From positions 18,057,201 to 18,121,200 of the forward strand of contig NC_133900.1 in the NCBI RefSeq assembly GCF_964199755.1: 64,000 nucleotides of DNA. Direction: 5' to 3'. This stretch comes from Larus michahellis. Taxonomy: Eukaryota; Chordata; Aves; Charadriiformes; Laridae. Under the pieces are notes generated by a model. The model ran no database searches. It saw only the letters and a program-made list of their open reading frames with translations, and had not been told where the DNA came from. Numbering within the stretch: the stretch's first letter is position 1; each line of letters starts with the position of its first letter. A program made the position numbers and the translations under genes. Shown in pieces: positions 38,395-51,478 of this stretch.

Positions 38395-41300
38395 GTACGC
38401 GTGTCTGCTGCTGTAAGTGTAAGAAGACATTTTCGTTGTAGAGGGAGTACCATAACGTTTAGTTGGCTATTCTGTGATTTGGTTTGTTCACTCTAGGAAT
38501 TTAACAAGGAATTTAATTGAGGTACGGTGAAAGCCTTTTTTGAAATTAACTTCTTCCAAGGAACTGCTTCAGAAATGCTTGGCATTTTGTGAATCAAAAC
38601 TGGTTTACTGCAGAATTCTTAAAAAAATTTTAGTTTCCACTGTTCATCTCTGATACAGCATATCAGAATGGAGAAGTACTAGAAAGCATTTAATGACAAG
38701 ATTCATCTTCAGTGAAAAGCTAATGTAAATGATCACAGACACCTTGTTTTTCTCTTTAATAATCACATGTAACAAGCAACTTTTATTTTGCAACTTGGGG
38801 ATGTCTCTTTTCATTTTTCCTTAAATAGCAGAAAAAAGAAAATGTTTAGTTGCTTTTCAACTAAGAGGAAAGTGTGATGAGGAAGTCTTTCCCATTGAAA
38901 ATTAAAATATGTTTGTTGTTTGTTATTTAGCACTCAAACTCAAGAATTTTTGTTCCTAGTGTTTGTATCCATACATGAAGAGTAGATATTTTTGTATATT
39001 ATACTGCTAAGCTTGTGATAAACTAGTTGCCTGAAAACAAATGCTGATTATGCATGTGTGTGAACTTAGAATCACAGTTACTTGGATTATACAGATAAGG
39101 TCTTTATCCTAAGGTTTTAGAGAACCTTCAAGATCAGGTAAAATTTCTTAAAAAGGAAAACCGTAAAGCTCTGTGCTACCCTTCTGTTTAAAAACCTGTT
39201 TGTTTCTCATATGGATTTGGTAGTTTAAATATCAGAAATATTTAACTGCATTTTTGTGGGTATGCTAATTTTCTTTAAGGAAATATAAAGCAATTGATCA
39301 TTAGAACAGAGTTTTACTTGGCAAAATTCCAAGTTATGTCAGCAGTATAAAATGGAGTTCTTAAAATATTTAAAACACTATTCACTTAACTTTGAAGGTC
39401 TACAGAAAGGCCATTTATACTCAAGAAGGAAAGATAAACAGATTCATTTCTGTTTTCTTCTCAGAAATGTAAATGTATATTGGTTTTGAAATTCTGGCTG
39501 TCTCCTTGTGAATTTAGAAACCATAAAATTGAAGTCAAGCATTAAACTTTTATGAGGAGAACAAATTAGAAATCCCCTAGTAATAACTGAGCTATCACTA
39601 CTGTTCTCAGTCATTTTAGCTGTCAAATAGACGTCTTTCTTTGTCTGCCAAGGAACACACTTAAAATTTCAAACAACAAACTTTTTTTTTCTTTATCTGT
39701 AGATATAAAGTATGTATCAACTTATGTTCAACATCTGTAATATCTGAATAGTTGGCTAAAAGAAAGTATTTAGATGGAAGTTATAGTCCAGAAACTGTTC
39801 TTGTAAAAAGTAGTTTGCTCTGATACATGGTGTTCTCATTAACATAATCATTTTTTAAGTACTAGTATTACCTAATCTGAGGGGTTTTGGTACTGTTTGA
39901 TCACAAGAATAAGGGGAAGAGAAAATGCAAAAGCCTTTCTCTACTTGATACTATTTCCTACTTTTTGGTATGTTTTGCTGCTAAATTTAGCACTCAAACA
40001 CTGTACAGACTGGAAGTACTTCTCCATGCCAGTCATTAGCATGTTCTGGAAGACTGAGAGAGCAAGAGAAAAGAAAAAACACAAAGACTTATCTGGTGTG
40101 GTTGACAGCGTTTTCCATTCAAGGACATGTCTGACTGACAATTCATAACATGTGAAAGTTTGGGTGCTTTTTAATTTCATGAACGTTCAAAGGCTTATAT
40201 ATATGGCAATACATATATTTTTTTCTTCTAAAAAAACATGGTGCGGCCCCACTCGTAGTCATAGGAGCATATCCTGATAATAAACGGGGTGGCCATAGAG
40301 TATCAGATTTTATAGAGGGATATCTATTTTGTGTAGTAGATATTAATACCATAAATCGACCACAATTTTAGATAAATTACTTCGGTGTCTAGTTGGCATT
40401 AGTGTGTATTTGTAAGAGGAACTGCCTCCTGTAAAAATACAGGAGGAACTTGATGGTACTGTCTCATTGTTTTTCATAGGAGTCAGTCCCGTTTCTCTTT
40501 GTAGATTTTTATAATTGAAATTTCAATAGTCAAATGCTATGTTGGAAACCCAGAAAAAATCAAAAGGCTATCCAAGTGTTTCTCTACCTGAAGGTCAGAG
40601 TTGTTTTGGTTTATTTCAGTTTATTTTGCTTTAGAGGTTTTCTAGCTCAATACAAACTGCTTTCCAAAATGCAAAAATGAAAATGCAAATTCATCTCTTG
40701 ATGATGAAGGATGAACAAATAAGTTCTTAATTTTTTAATCATCCATATTAATAGTATTCATTTGGCATGCACATAATGGCATTTATCAAAGCATGCGAAA
40801 ATACTTGACAGACCCTTTATTGAGCCTCTTAACACTTCGTAGGATTAAATCTGTCTTCCAGATAAATGTACTACTACTAATAATAATGTGAGAAATACTT
40901 CTTTTTACTTCTTTCAAAGCTATAATCAAGATTCTGAACTCAGTCTGAAAAAATAAAATGCTTCTGGTGGTCCCTGTTTAAAGTCATCTGAAGTGAAATG
41001 TGGTGATGCAGTTAGTAGATAAGATCTGAATAGATGACAGTTTTTGTACGCCAAATGAAAATTAATTCACTGTGTGACCTATTTAGAGAGCTCGCTGTGT
41101 GGATGGATCGAAGGGTAGGGAGAGGGGTTTGTGAGCAGTAGGGGAGGGAAGGGGAGTGAATCAGATTGTCAGCTCATACAGAGAAATTTTTTTGTATTGG
41201 AAAATGGAATATTCCAATGGAATAACTAAATATTCTAGGCAATAACTAAGCTAAGGGGAAAGCTGAACTCTTTAATTACCACTAAATTGGTTGTGTTGGT

Positions 41301-42539
41301 GAGATTGTGAGAAATTTGACTGCATCCCTTTTGGTTCGGGGTTCCTTGGCATCCGGCCTTGCCCATTCCTAGGCCTTGTAGTCTACTTGGTGTTTTATTG
41401 CTGTTAATGTGAGCCTAACAATAAGCTGCTCAGAGGCTGGAACACTTTAATCCTTTTTCAGCAGGTCACTGAGCAGAGGTGACTGGGGAATGGGTTTGAA
41501 ACACTCTTCTGAGTTACAATCTCTATGAATATATTGTGTAAGAGTCTGTAAGCCCATTCTTTAATGCTGGCTAGAAAACTAAAACAAATTCTCAAAGAGG
41601 TGAGGCGGTTTGCTTACCTAAACTTGAGGAATAATAGAGAGTCAGGGTTAAGACAACAGAAGGAAAAGACCAGGGATCCTGCACTGACTACAGATCACTG
41701 AATTGGAGTGGTGAATGAGGGTTTGGAAAAACTGCAGGAAGCATTCAAAGAATGCTGTTCTAATGAAGGAGGCACTTTAATTGCTTTGATATTTACTGGT
41801 AACACGGTAGACATGAACAAGTTCTTGAAGTCATGGAGCCCAGTTTCTTATCTCAGGGGACGCAACTTAGATGTAACGTTCACTGCAAAGGTAAGGGAGA
41901 GCAGACTGAGCATGTGAAGGCTGAAAGGCAATTGAAGAGATAATTGTCACATAATGCAGTTTGCAGTTCTAAGAAACAGAAAAGAAGCAAGAACAGCGGC
42001 ATGGGGACAGTTCACTTAAAAATTATTCAATATTGTCTCGAGAACTTAAACTGGGATAGCACCCTTTCACTTGCAACTACTGCACAAAAGTGTTCTCTTC
42101 CAAGTACCCATTAATACAATATTCACTTTTTAAAACTGTGGCCTCTGAGAGCCCTTTGCGTGGAAAGTGCAGAAGAAATGGTGGTTGCAGGAGAAGGCAT
42201 AGCAGAAGAAAAGGGAAGCGTTAAGGTCTCTTTTAGAATCTGAAAATAAAACCAAAGGAGTTGTGTAAAAGCAGACACAAAGAAAATATGATGGAGTATA
42301 AAAATCGAGGCTAGCATAACTGTGTGAGGATAACCATGAAATCTAAGAAACAATACCAAGGAAAACTAGCAAAAGACATAAAACCAAGCAGGAGACCTCA
42401 CATAGATACATGAGAAATTAGAGAAAGGCAAAAGAAAATACAGTTCTACTGCTTAATAGCAACCCATATAGTTAACAAGAGAAACAGAGGACAAGCTGGA
42501 GTACTAAAAGGTAGGTGAGGGAACGTTTATGTGAGTTGG
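38395..42539. other. Non-coding stretch
   Basis: No gene is supported. A + strand frame at 41708-41890 ends at a fair 'gtaagg' donor and contains an acceptor-like 'tttcttatctcag' (ending 41856); the 34 bases between could be a micro-exon, or this could be the eroded 5' part of the LINE that follows. A G-rich patch lies at about 41115-41157, and a 12-bp palindrome at 41205-41216. Confidence 0.5.
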
Positions 42540-44150
42540 ATGAATTAAAGTAGTAAAGTAAGGTCAGTTCCTTACTTCATCACAGAGTATTTAAGGAAGT
42601 AGCCTAAGAAGTCTCTGAACACTAGCAATTATCCCCTTGAACTAAGGGAGGGTGGGAGAAGTCCCAGGGGAGTGGCAAAGGGCAAGTATAGGGACTTTAA
42701 AGAAGAAAAGGGTGCTTCTTGGGAAATAAAAGACCAATCAGCCTAACTGGGATACAGAGAAATTTACCTGGACAAATTATGAATAAATCTATAGGCATCT
42801 AGGGGATAAAAAGGTGATAAGGACAGGCAGCATGTATTTCCCACATGCAGATCTTATTGAACCAATCTAATTTTCTTCTTCAGCCAGAAAACTGGCAGAG
42901 TGGATAAGGTAGAAACAGTAGATAAGATATATTCTGACTTTTAGTAGGACTTCCTGCATAGTTTCATATCACGTTTTGGTAGCTAACTAGGGAAGTGTGG
43001 TATAACTAGCTGATTTCAATTTAAGATGAAAGTGCAAATTTGGGAAAAAAAACCTCCAGGGTTGGTTACTAGTTGCAGGCGGTCAAAGTGAAAAAGATTT
43101 TCAAGTGAATTACTGTAGGTATTTTTTTCTGAACATGATTCTGCTCAGGGTTTTTTCCAGTAACTTGTATGTTGGCTTACCTTCAGTTACATTTTTTTTT
43201 AAACATGTATAGGAAGATGCAGATAAAGATGCAAGCACTTCAGAGTGCAGATTTCAAATTGACAATTATCTTTGTATATAACACTAGTAATTTTAAAGGG
43301 CTAGGCAAAGTACTTTATTTAAGAGAGAAGTCAAATGTGTGCACAAAATGTGAAACAGTTGGACTAACCTGAAAAAGCTACTGAGAAGTATGGTTGTCGT
43401 GCATCAAAAAGTTAATTTTAGTTTATTGAGAGATGCGTATCTCATAGTTATATTTAATAGGAGTGTTAGATTAATATATTGGCAGTATTACTGCAATATT
43501 TTTCATGCTTGTAACAATCTGGATTAAATATTGTTTGTATTTTGGGCACCTCGTTTTTAAGAAAGAGATGGTCAAAGAAGATAAACATACGACCTATGTT
43601 TAGATGTTCTTACTTTTCTTCTAGAAGTGTTTAACTCTCTCTTCACATTAGATTGTATCTGGACATTGGTGATACTTGTTACCAGGATAAATATTTTCCT
43701 TTGGTACCTCAAGTGGACGTGTTACTGGTGTTGCAGGCGACTGTCTAGCACACATCAAAACTGACTGCAGGCTCAGAAAACTTGGGATGTTTGGGGAATT
43801 TAGAATACTTTAAAAGAGAAAGAAGGGGCAGATAAATCTTCTCATATGCAAATGTTTACTTCTGGCTCCACAAAGCTTAGGATAAGACAAAATAGGTTTG
43901 ATTTGTAGGAAAGATGATTTGTGTTAGATATCAGGGAAAACTTTTTTGCAAAAAAGGATAATTAAGGTGGAGGAAGTAGCTTCCCCAGGGAAATTATGAA
44001 ATCTCTCCTTTAATAGGAACTTTTAAAAACAAACATCTGTCGGAGGTAGTCCAAGTCTATCTAACCATGCTTCAGTGCAGGAGGATGAACTGTGTCAGTC
44101 TCCAGATCAGTTCCAGCCTTACTCCTGCGATTCTGTGACATCGTGGAGGA
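42540..44150 (+). mobile_element. Old CR1-type LINE, reverse transcriptase region to 3' end
   Basis: The order of recognisable blocks matches a CR1 ORF2 and 3' end on the + strand. Near 42720-42770 is a block like the 'N-Y-R-P-V-S-L' region of the reverse transcriptase (gggaaataaaagacc, aatcagcctaactggg). Near 42925-42965 is 'gatatattctgacttttag' followed by 'taggacttcctgcatag', the region that in the family encodes D-F-x-K-A-F-D. Near 43925-44035 comes the 3' section (ggaaaacttttttgcaaaaa; gtagcttccccagggaaatt). Finally 'cttactcctgcgattctgtg' at about 44118-44137 corresponds to the terminus. Stops and indels fill all frames, so it is a dead copy, much more diverged than the two short CR1 ends at 30.6 and 31.7 kb. 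The 5' boundary is uncertain. Confidence 0.7.
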
Positions 44151-45088
44151 TTTTTCTCCCTGACTGCACAAAAACATCTGCGTGCTCCAAGCATGTAATT
44201 AAAACATCTGCTGAACAAAGCAGGGTTGTAAATTTCAACTCGTATGAGACACACAATTAACGCTATCGATGTGCCAATCGCCTTCCACTGCAAACTTCTC
44301 CTGAGAAGAGTTTCTTTTTACAACACTTTAGTTTATCAATCGCTAATTTATAATAATAATTGGTTTAATATTTGTCCAGTAATTTAATAATCATATCTTG
44401 CCCTTTGGCAATTACTTCACATGAAAACCAGTTATCCTCAAGTAGTTCTTCTGTCATTCTGACCCAGTTATTTTGATTCCTAACTGTCTTTACTTGGTAG
44501 TTATACAAATGGGATTTTCATGCAAATATAATGCATTTCTATTGTAATGCAAAACTAATTTGTTTGATATTCAGTACCAGTTGCCTGGCTTAGTGTCTAA
44601 TAGTTATATGCCCACCATCTTCTGAATTTGTGGTTATTTGATTGCTGTTAGTTTTCATTCTGCTCTGTCTACAAAGGTAGAATATCTGATGCCTCCTGAA
44701 TTAGGCACTGCGGGACTCATTTCTTCTTGCCTCACAGACTGCTCATGTTTTCTTTGATCAGAAGAACAGTGCAATGGTTTATGCTTTTATAAAACATACA
44801 AAAGTTACATTTTTAAATGGTACAGACTTGGTCCCACAATTGACATGAGTTATTTTCAAGAAAACATTATTATCAAAGTAATAGGTAAAGTGATCATATA
44901 TCATTAATACTTGCCATCGAGAGTGATGTTTCTGTGGAAACATAATCTTATAAAATACATTTCACCATCTTCACGTCTCAGGAAGACGTTCATTCCTAAG
45001 AGAAAAAGTACATGGCTTTCAGTATGTTTGATCATTCAGATCATTCAGTTGGTGAGTGTTCTGCCTTGACAGTGGAATAGTTAAGCAT

Positions 45089-45180
45089 GCTGAGAAGAAG
45101 AGAGTGAGAAAGGGAAAGGGGAAAAGGAAAGAGGGAAAATGAGAAAAGGAAAAGGAAGAAAAGAAAAAGGAAGAGAAGTG
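45089..45180 (+). repeat. Polypurine (GA-rich) tract
   Basis: About 90 bases consist almost only of G and A in irregular gaaa, gaaaa and ggaaa units. Mirror-like polypurine tracts of this kind can form triplex DNA in vitro. On the minus strand this gives the Phe/Leu/Ser-rich spurious frame seen here. Confidence 0.75.
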
Positions 45181-48100
45181 CCTTCCTAATCCCAGTAAAG
45201 TACTGGGCTGTTGTAAAGAAGATTCTTATCTCATCAGAGTCAATATTCATGTCTTGAGTCTTGCTACATATTAAGAATATATTAATTAAGGGTGGGATTT
45301 CAAATTATTTCTGTTGGTTTAACAACGGTGAGATTTATACTGACTTCCGTGGTATCAGAACCAAGTCAACAATGAGCTCCTGTGTAAATATATTTCTAAC
45401 TGAGAAAGATTAAGAGCTCATAATGCAGTGTTACTGTACGTCTCTAATACAATATTTGCATTATTTCTGGTAGAGTATTTGATAATATTTGCAAAAAAAC
45501 CAATCAAAACAATTGAAATAGATGCTACTTCTCAACTGTTTAATAAATTCTATGGAAATACTAGATTTTTCTATTGCCAAGCTTAACAAATGGCTTCCTT
45601 TAATATTTGCCTTTCCCACCCTCATCAAATGCATTGCGCATTGTGGGGTTTTCTTCCCCACTTCTTTTAGAAACAAGTAATGGAGGACAGGCAGTACAGG
45701 ATAACGTAACTCCTAATGAATATTGAATGTGGACTATCATAACTTAGTTACTGTTCCTACTACTAGTTTGTATTCTGCCCATACCTGACTCTAAAACTGA
45801 GAAAATGTTGGCAGTCACACTGTCGTCTTCTAGGCTTGTGGCAACCTAAAAGTTTATGGTCTATAAAGACAGAGCAAAGAAAATAATCTCAGTACTCTTA
45901 TGATCTCTGGGTGCTGTTCATAGTAGGACTGTCAGACCCAAACATGACTTCAGTGTTAGTGAAGTTGTTCTCCAAATAACTTCTGCCAGTTGACAGTCAG
46001 TTTGTGTGTTGTTTCTTCAGAACGCAGCACTTCTTTCCTGGTAAAATAAATGACATCAGGCCTTCACCTGGAGCTGAATGCATTTGCCTGTATCTTCTGA
46101 TTGCTGTGAAAGACTTGGTAAAATATTCTGGAAACTGTTCCTGTAATCAAACAGAGTTTTATTTTCTAACCCAATTATCCTAGTTCAGTGTTGCCAGTGA
46201 TATCTTACAGCTACCTGCAAATGAATGTCCACAATCACTGAGTATGTGAAAATGGGAATCACATTTTTCTGTTGGCACCAGTGGCTTTCCAATAAAAATA
46301 TTTTTATATCCAGGCAGCCTTTTGTCCAAATGAATTTTTTGCATTATGCTAGGGAATGCAACTTGCAGCATTTGATGCTCACAAAATGTTTAATGAGCTG
46401 GTAAAAGACTTTTTACTCTCTCTCTCTTGTTGATTGAGGGGAAGAAAAGCCTCAGTATCCTATACTTAGCCAAGTACAGATGTGATGATCTGCCTGAGAA
46501 ATATTTGTGTTATTTCCCTGAATAGTCTTTGTATCAAAGTGTCTGGGAATGCATGGAGAATATACACCTTTGCAAAGAAGAAACTGCCCTGGAAATGTTA
46601 TTTCTGTGCTTTTAGCTAGAAGGTTATGAAAATAATAGAGACTGAAAAGCTTTTTTTGACTATTAGAATTATTTACCAAAATCCCTTTGTGTGTTTTATG
46701 TAGCATAATAGACTTCTATTTGCTGCAAGACTGAAATAGATCTTATAGAAACATAGGATCAGGCTTTTTTTTCTTACCTACTAGTATTTTGCCATGGTGA
46801 TAAACACCTAGCCTAGAGCTCAGCTCACCAAGCATAGAACATACTGACTATATGGAACAGTTGGAGAATGGCACAGGTATTTTAAAGCTATACTGCTTTT
46901 CGTGACTTACTGGTAAAGATCAAATAAGCAGATCCAGTCTTACCTAAAGTATCTTGGTGCTACAGACTGAACGTACAGTGACTGTCTGGCCTTTAGTAGA
47001 GCTGCTCACTGCGCTTTCTTAGAAGCTGATATATTCAGTGATGAGCAGAGTCTTATCTCCCACTTTTGGCAAAACCACTACAGTTTATTCTTACCTACAT
47101 GACTAAAGGGAGACACCCAGCTAAACAAAATGATAAAGCACACCAAAGGTTTTTTTTTAAAAAAAGAGTAAAAAACTATTATCATTGTATGTATTTAATA
47201 GCTTTTTTCAAAAAGGAGTTATGGGCAGCAAACGAGAGCATTTTGTTGTGTAAATGTATCAGCATACTTCTCTCAAAATTAAATTATTTAATGTTAAACT
47301 TCATAACCTACAAACAGAAAGTGGTATCTTAAATTAGTATGCAGTATGTTTATCATGAGCAGCAGAGAGTTTTGTTTGCTTTAGTAAAGCTCCCTGTATC
47401 AATTGTATGTGTCAAGGCACACAAATACAGAAATATTAGTTATATTTTAAATGTCTGTTCTGTTGCACATTTGTTCCAGAGAGACTAGACATCACTGTTT
47501 GTTTAGAAACATGTAAGCTCGGTACTTATTACACTTTACTCCTTAAAAATGTCTTTGAATGTCACTGTCAGTTCAAAGAAAAGAATTTCTAAGCTTTTCC
47601 ATCTGGAAACAGCTTGCTTCGTATGATCAAAAAAGACATATACTTTGATTAAGTGGTCCTTTCAAAATAGGAATGTGAATGATCATTCAAGAAGTGTAAG
47701 CAAGTTAAGTTTTGCATATGAAAATATACTTCTGTGGAGGAAATGAGATTTTAAAAAAACCCCAACTTAATAATTTAGAAGATGTTGAAGATTTTTATTG
47801 CACTTCTATTTGCACTCATTGCTAAATAAAAGCTGTTAATTGTAGTCTTCTGATAAAACTGATAAGAATGTAAATTTAGGACATCACAATAAACTATGAA
47901 TGATTAATGATAGAAAAAGCTGAGTGCTGAAAAATAAATTAAAAAGTCTGTTTTAAAAAGGTGAAGTAAATAAGAAAAAAGTCATATATTAGAAAGTTTC
48001 CCAAAGTAGTATAGGACAAATCTTGCCCTTGGAAGCATAAGGAGGTCTCCTGTTGAGCTCAGTGATGCATGTGAGGGCAAAACTTGACTTAATGTGCCTG

Positions 48101-51100
48101 AAATGTGAAAAAGAAAGTTTAAGAAAGGGCATTAACTTTGCTAACCTACAAGGCTGTCACGCTGCTCACCTTTTTTATTCATGATGAGCAAGCTCCCAGA
48201 ACAAAAACCTTTCCTGCTCTGTCCTACTTATTTCAATGAGATTTTTGATCCTTATTTTGTTCAGGAATTAAGTTCCAAACATTATACTGGATGATGTATA
48301 TGTTTAAGATTATTTAACTATTTGGAGCTGCCTCCTTAAGTAGCAGAAACTTGTTCAACACTTTTCTGAGTACAAGCTGCTTTTTTATGAAAGACACAGT
48401 AATTTTTCTGCTTGTTTAGATCTAATGAGTCCACAATAATAAAAGATCTAAAAACTGATGGAAAAGATGACTACCTGAATTCTAAATTTATAATCTTAAC
48501 TACCATGTGGCTTGGGGGGGGGGGAGTTTATTTAATGCGACATGAGTAAATATACAACAGCTAAGACACCTACCTTATCCTTTTAGTGTTTATCAATTTT
48601 TTTTCCTTTCTGAAAGGCGTTCTGCTATGAAAAAGTTCCAATGATTTATGAAAACTGAAATCCTGAAAATAGAAGAGGAGGAATAAATGCCTGATCTTTT
48701 CTGTACAGTATCAGGCAGAATTTTTATGGGATGTGGGCTTTAATTGAATTTGAAATCTAGGGATTCAACTTTTCCTGATTCTGAGGGAGCCCATATTCGC
48801 AGACACCTCAGTAGCCTGGCTGCATAGCCTGTTCAAGACTGAGGAGCACTCTCTTGTTGTTTCTGTCAAGGGAGTTTCACTTTTGTAAGGGAAATTATAT
48901 ATGTTGGGCCAGAGAGACCCTGAGAGATGGTGAGTAAGACTATAGCCAAGTACTTCCACAATTTAAAGTTAAATTGTATTCTGTTATTTTATTTATAAAC
49001 ACCTAGCTTCTTAGCAAAAGATATTCGTAGATTTGCCTCTTGTATCCACAGCAAATGGGGAGGGAGAAAAAAAGGAGAAAATAAAATCTGAATAAAAATG
49101 CTAAAATGCTATTTTAAGCAAAGAAAAGTGTATTATTTAGGCATGGAGAAGGGTTATAGAACTTTACGTCAATGCAGCATGAAGTCTGAGATGTGGAACA
49201 GGTAAGATTAAGAAAATCAGAATTAAGAATCCATAGATACTAAACTTGTCACCTTTTATGCATATGCCATATGATATGGAATTTAATTACCTGTCTCCTC
49301 TTGTTATCTGAGTTACCTGAACATCACAGGAGAGTGGTGAGACCTGATCAGGCAGGGGCATCTCCGCACAGTCTGGAGATATCCCAGTCTGCTGAAATCA
49401 GGAAAGCATTTCACACAGTAGAGAGACCCAGGTCTGCTCATCTCTATTTCTTTTCAGTAGCACAGTTAAATTCAAAAGAATCGGAAGTCAGGAAAAAATA
49501 ATCAGCTCTGTGAATCTGAATCAGCATTTCAGAATCTGCAATGCCTATTTTGTATGCATATACAACAAAAGACTGGCGCAGAAGGGAAGGAGAAGGAGGC
49601 TGAATACACTGGTGGTCTCATTTATAGTCTTTTTTAAGAGCTTGGTAAAGAAAACGGAGGAGGTAGAAGAGACAGAAAAAATAGATGAGGAATGAATACT
49701 TCAAATGCAAATTATAGATGAAATGCCTCATAGATACTTATAAGTAGAGTTGCTGGAAACCTGAATTTTACTTACATGATTTTTTAAGCTTTCAGGTAGT
49801 CAAGTGATAGCAGAGAACTTGTATTCTAAAAAAAGACCTGTGCGAGGAGTGTTATGAATAAGTACTCTAACCTGAATCTTACTATTCTGAAGCCAGTATT
49901 CTCACTGTTAACACACTTTCTTCCCAAACTTATTCTTCTTGTTTTAAAATCACGTACAATGCTATAACATTAACTTGTAAAAAAAATAGTAATAATAATC
50001 AGGGAAATAAAATAAGTCCACTCTTTCAAAATAAAAAAAAAGAAGAGAAGAACATGAGAAAAGAGGGAATTCTAGCATGCATTTAACAAACTCCTGCATT
50101 GAAAACTTGAGAGGTTATTTACAAATGCATCTGTCATTACTAACCTTGTATCCCAGGTAGCAAATCTTATATTACTATTCTAGCAAATACTGCCCCGCTG
50201 CAGATGTTACTGAAGACATTTTTCAGTGGTTATAAAATATCTTACGTTAGTTGATTTACTGCTGTGGTAGTGTTGTATTATACTTATTGTCATAGGATTT
50301 CATACTGATGGCGGAAAAAGTTAAGCAAATTACGTTAATTAAATTAATGTTGAGTCAGCTATAAACATTACCTATGTAGTTTGAGCGTTGTAGCTCATCA
50401 AGAATTTTTTTAAAGTATTTTGTGTAGTGCTGCATGTTTAAGATAATGGTATGTTATTTTTTTGACATCTCCCTCACTCACCTCCGCTCTTGAACTGATC
50501 TATTTATCTATTTTTTGAAAAGGCAAATCGTAACACTCATTTCCTTTACCATTATAGTATACTTCTGTTTGCTGTTCTTAGAAGTATACCTTTGCTCCGT
50601 ATTAGTTGTTTAAGCTAAGAGGGCTTCCACATAGTCCTTACATAGTTTTTTTCCTCTCTCCTTATTTAAATGCTGTATAAGTGACATGCAAGCAAATAAA
50701 AGTTTGCAATTATATTAGCAATGTGGATGATTGGTGGAGGCCTAGTGAAGTCGAATTTCATCTTTAAACATCTGAAATATGCATGACCGTTGCAACGATT
50801 CAATAGAGCTTTAGATCATGGATGTGGATTTAATAAAGTAAAATGATGTCCATATATAAAGACATTTTATTTTATTGATGAAGCTGATGCTATAACTTGT
50901 GCTATACTGCACAAATTATCATTTTTATTTCTATTGATTTCATCTCTTCCTATTAAAAATGTCAAATGTATGTTATGTCTTTGTTCTACTTAAACCTGAC
51001 AAACCTAAAGAAGTCTTTATTGCAGATACAGTAAATGCAAACATTAAAAGTGACAAAGAAATGATGAAATTTTGATTTAAAAGAAAAAGCAATCATTTAG

Positions 51101-51453
51101 GTTAAATTGCAGTTATAAAATAGTAACCTTGTTTCTTATTCTCCTTCTTTAAGTTTATAGTATCTTACCTTCTTTATGTTATGACATTGCTACTTTTATA
51201 TGACAGCTGCCTGCACCATCAAAATACTTACTATAAATTTGTTTTCTCAGAACAAAGTAATATGCTTCCAGGATAATCCACTCCAAAACCAAAAGTGATT
51301 AAATGTAAGTTTCATAAAGTATGATTAAATGTGATTAGGCAAATCCAAAATATCAATACTGGCACACTAAAAAGGAAAAAATGTGTTTCATAATAAATAT
51401 ACCCTATATAGGTAGCTGATAGTATTACTGCTAGAAAATATCCAGGTAACCTT

Positions 51454-51478
51454 TTTTTCCCTACGACGTAGGGAAAAA
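51454..51478. repeat. Perfect 11-bp hairpin, 3-base loop
   Basis: Arms 51454-51464 and 51468-51478 are exact reverse complements (tttttccctac and its complement) around 'gac', with two CpGs/CpG-like steps at the loop junction. A stable short stem-loop but too short for a microRNA precursor. Confidence 0.6.

Noticed and set aside
44072..44293. Overlapping ORFs on both strands
   Set aside because: They lie largely over the 3' end of the old CR1 LINE and are explained by it.
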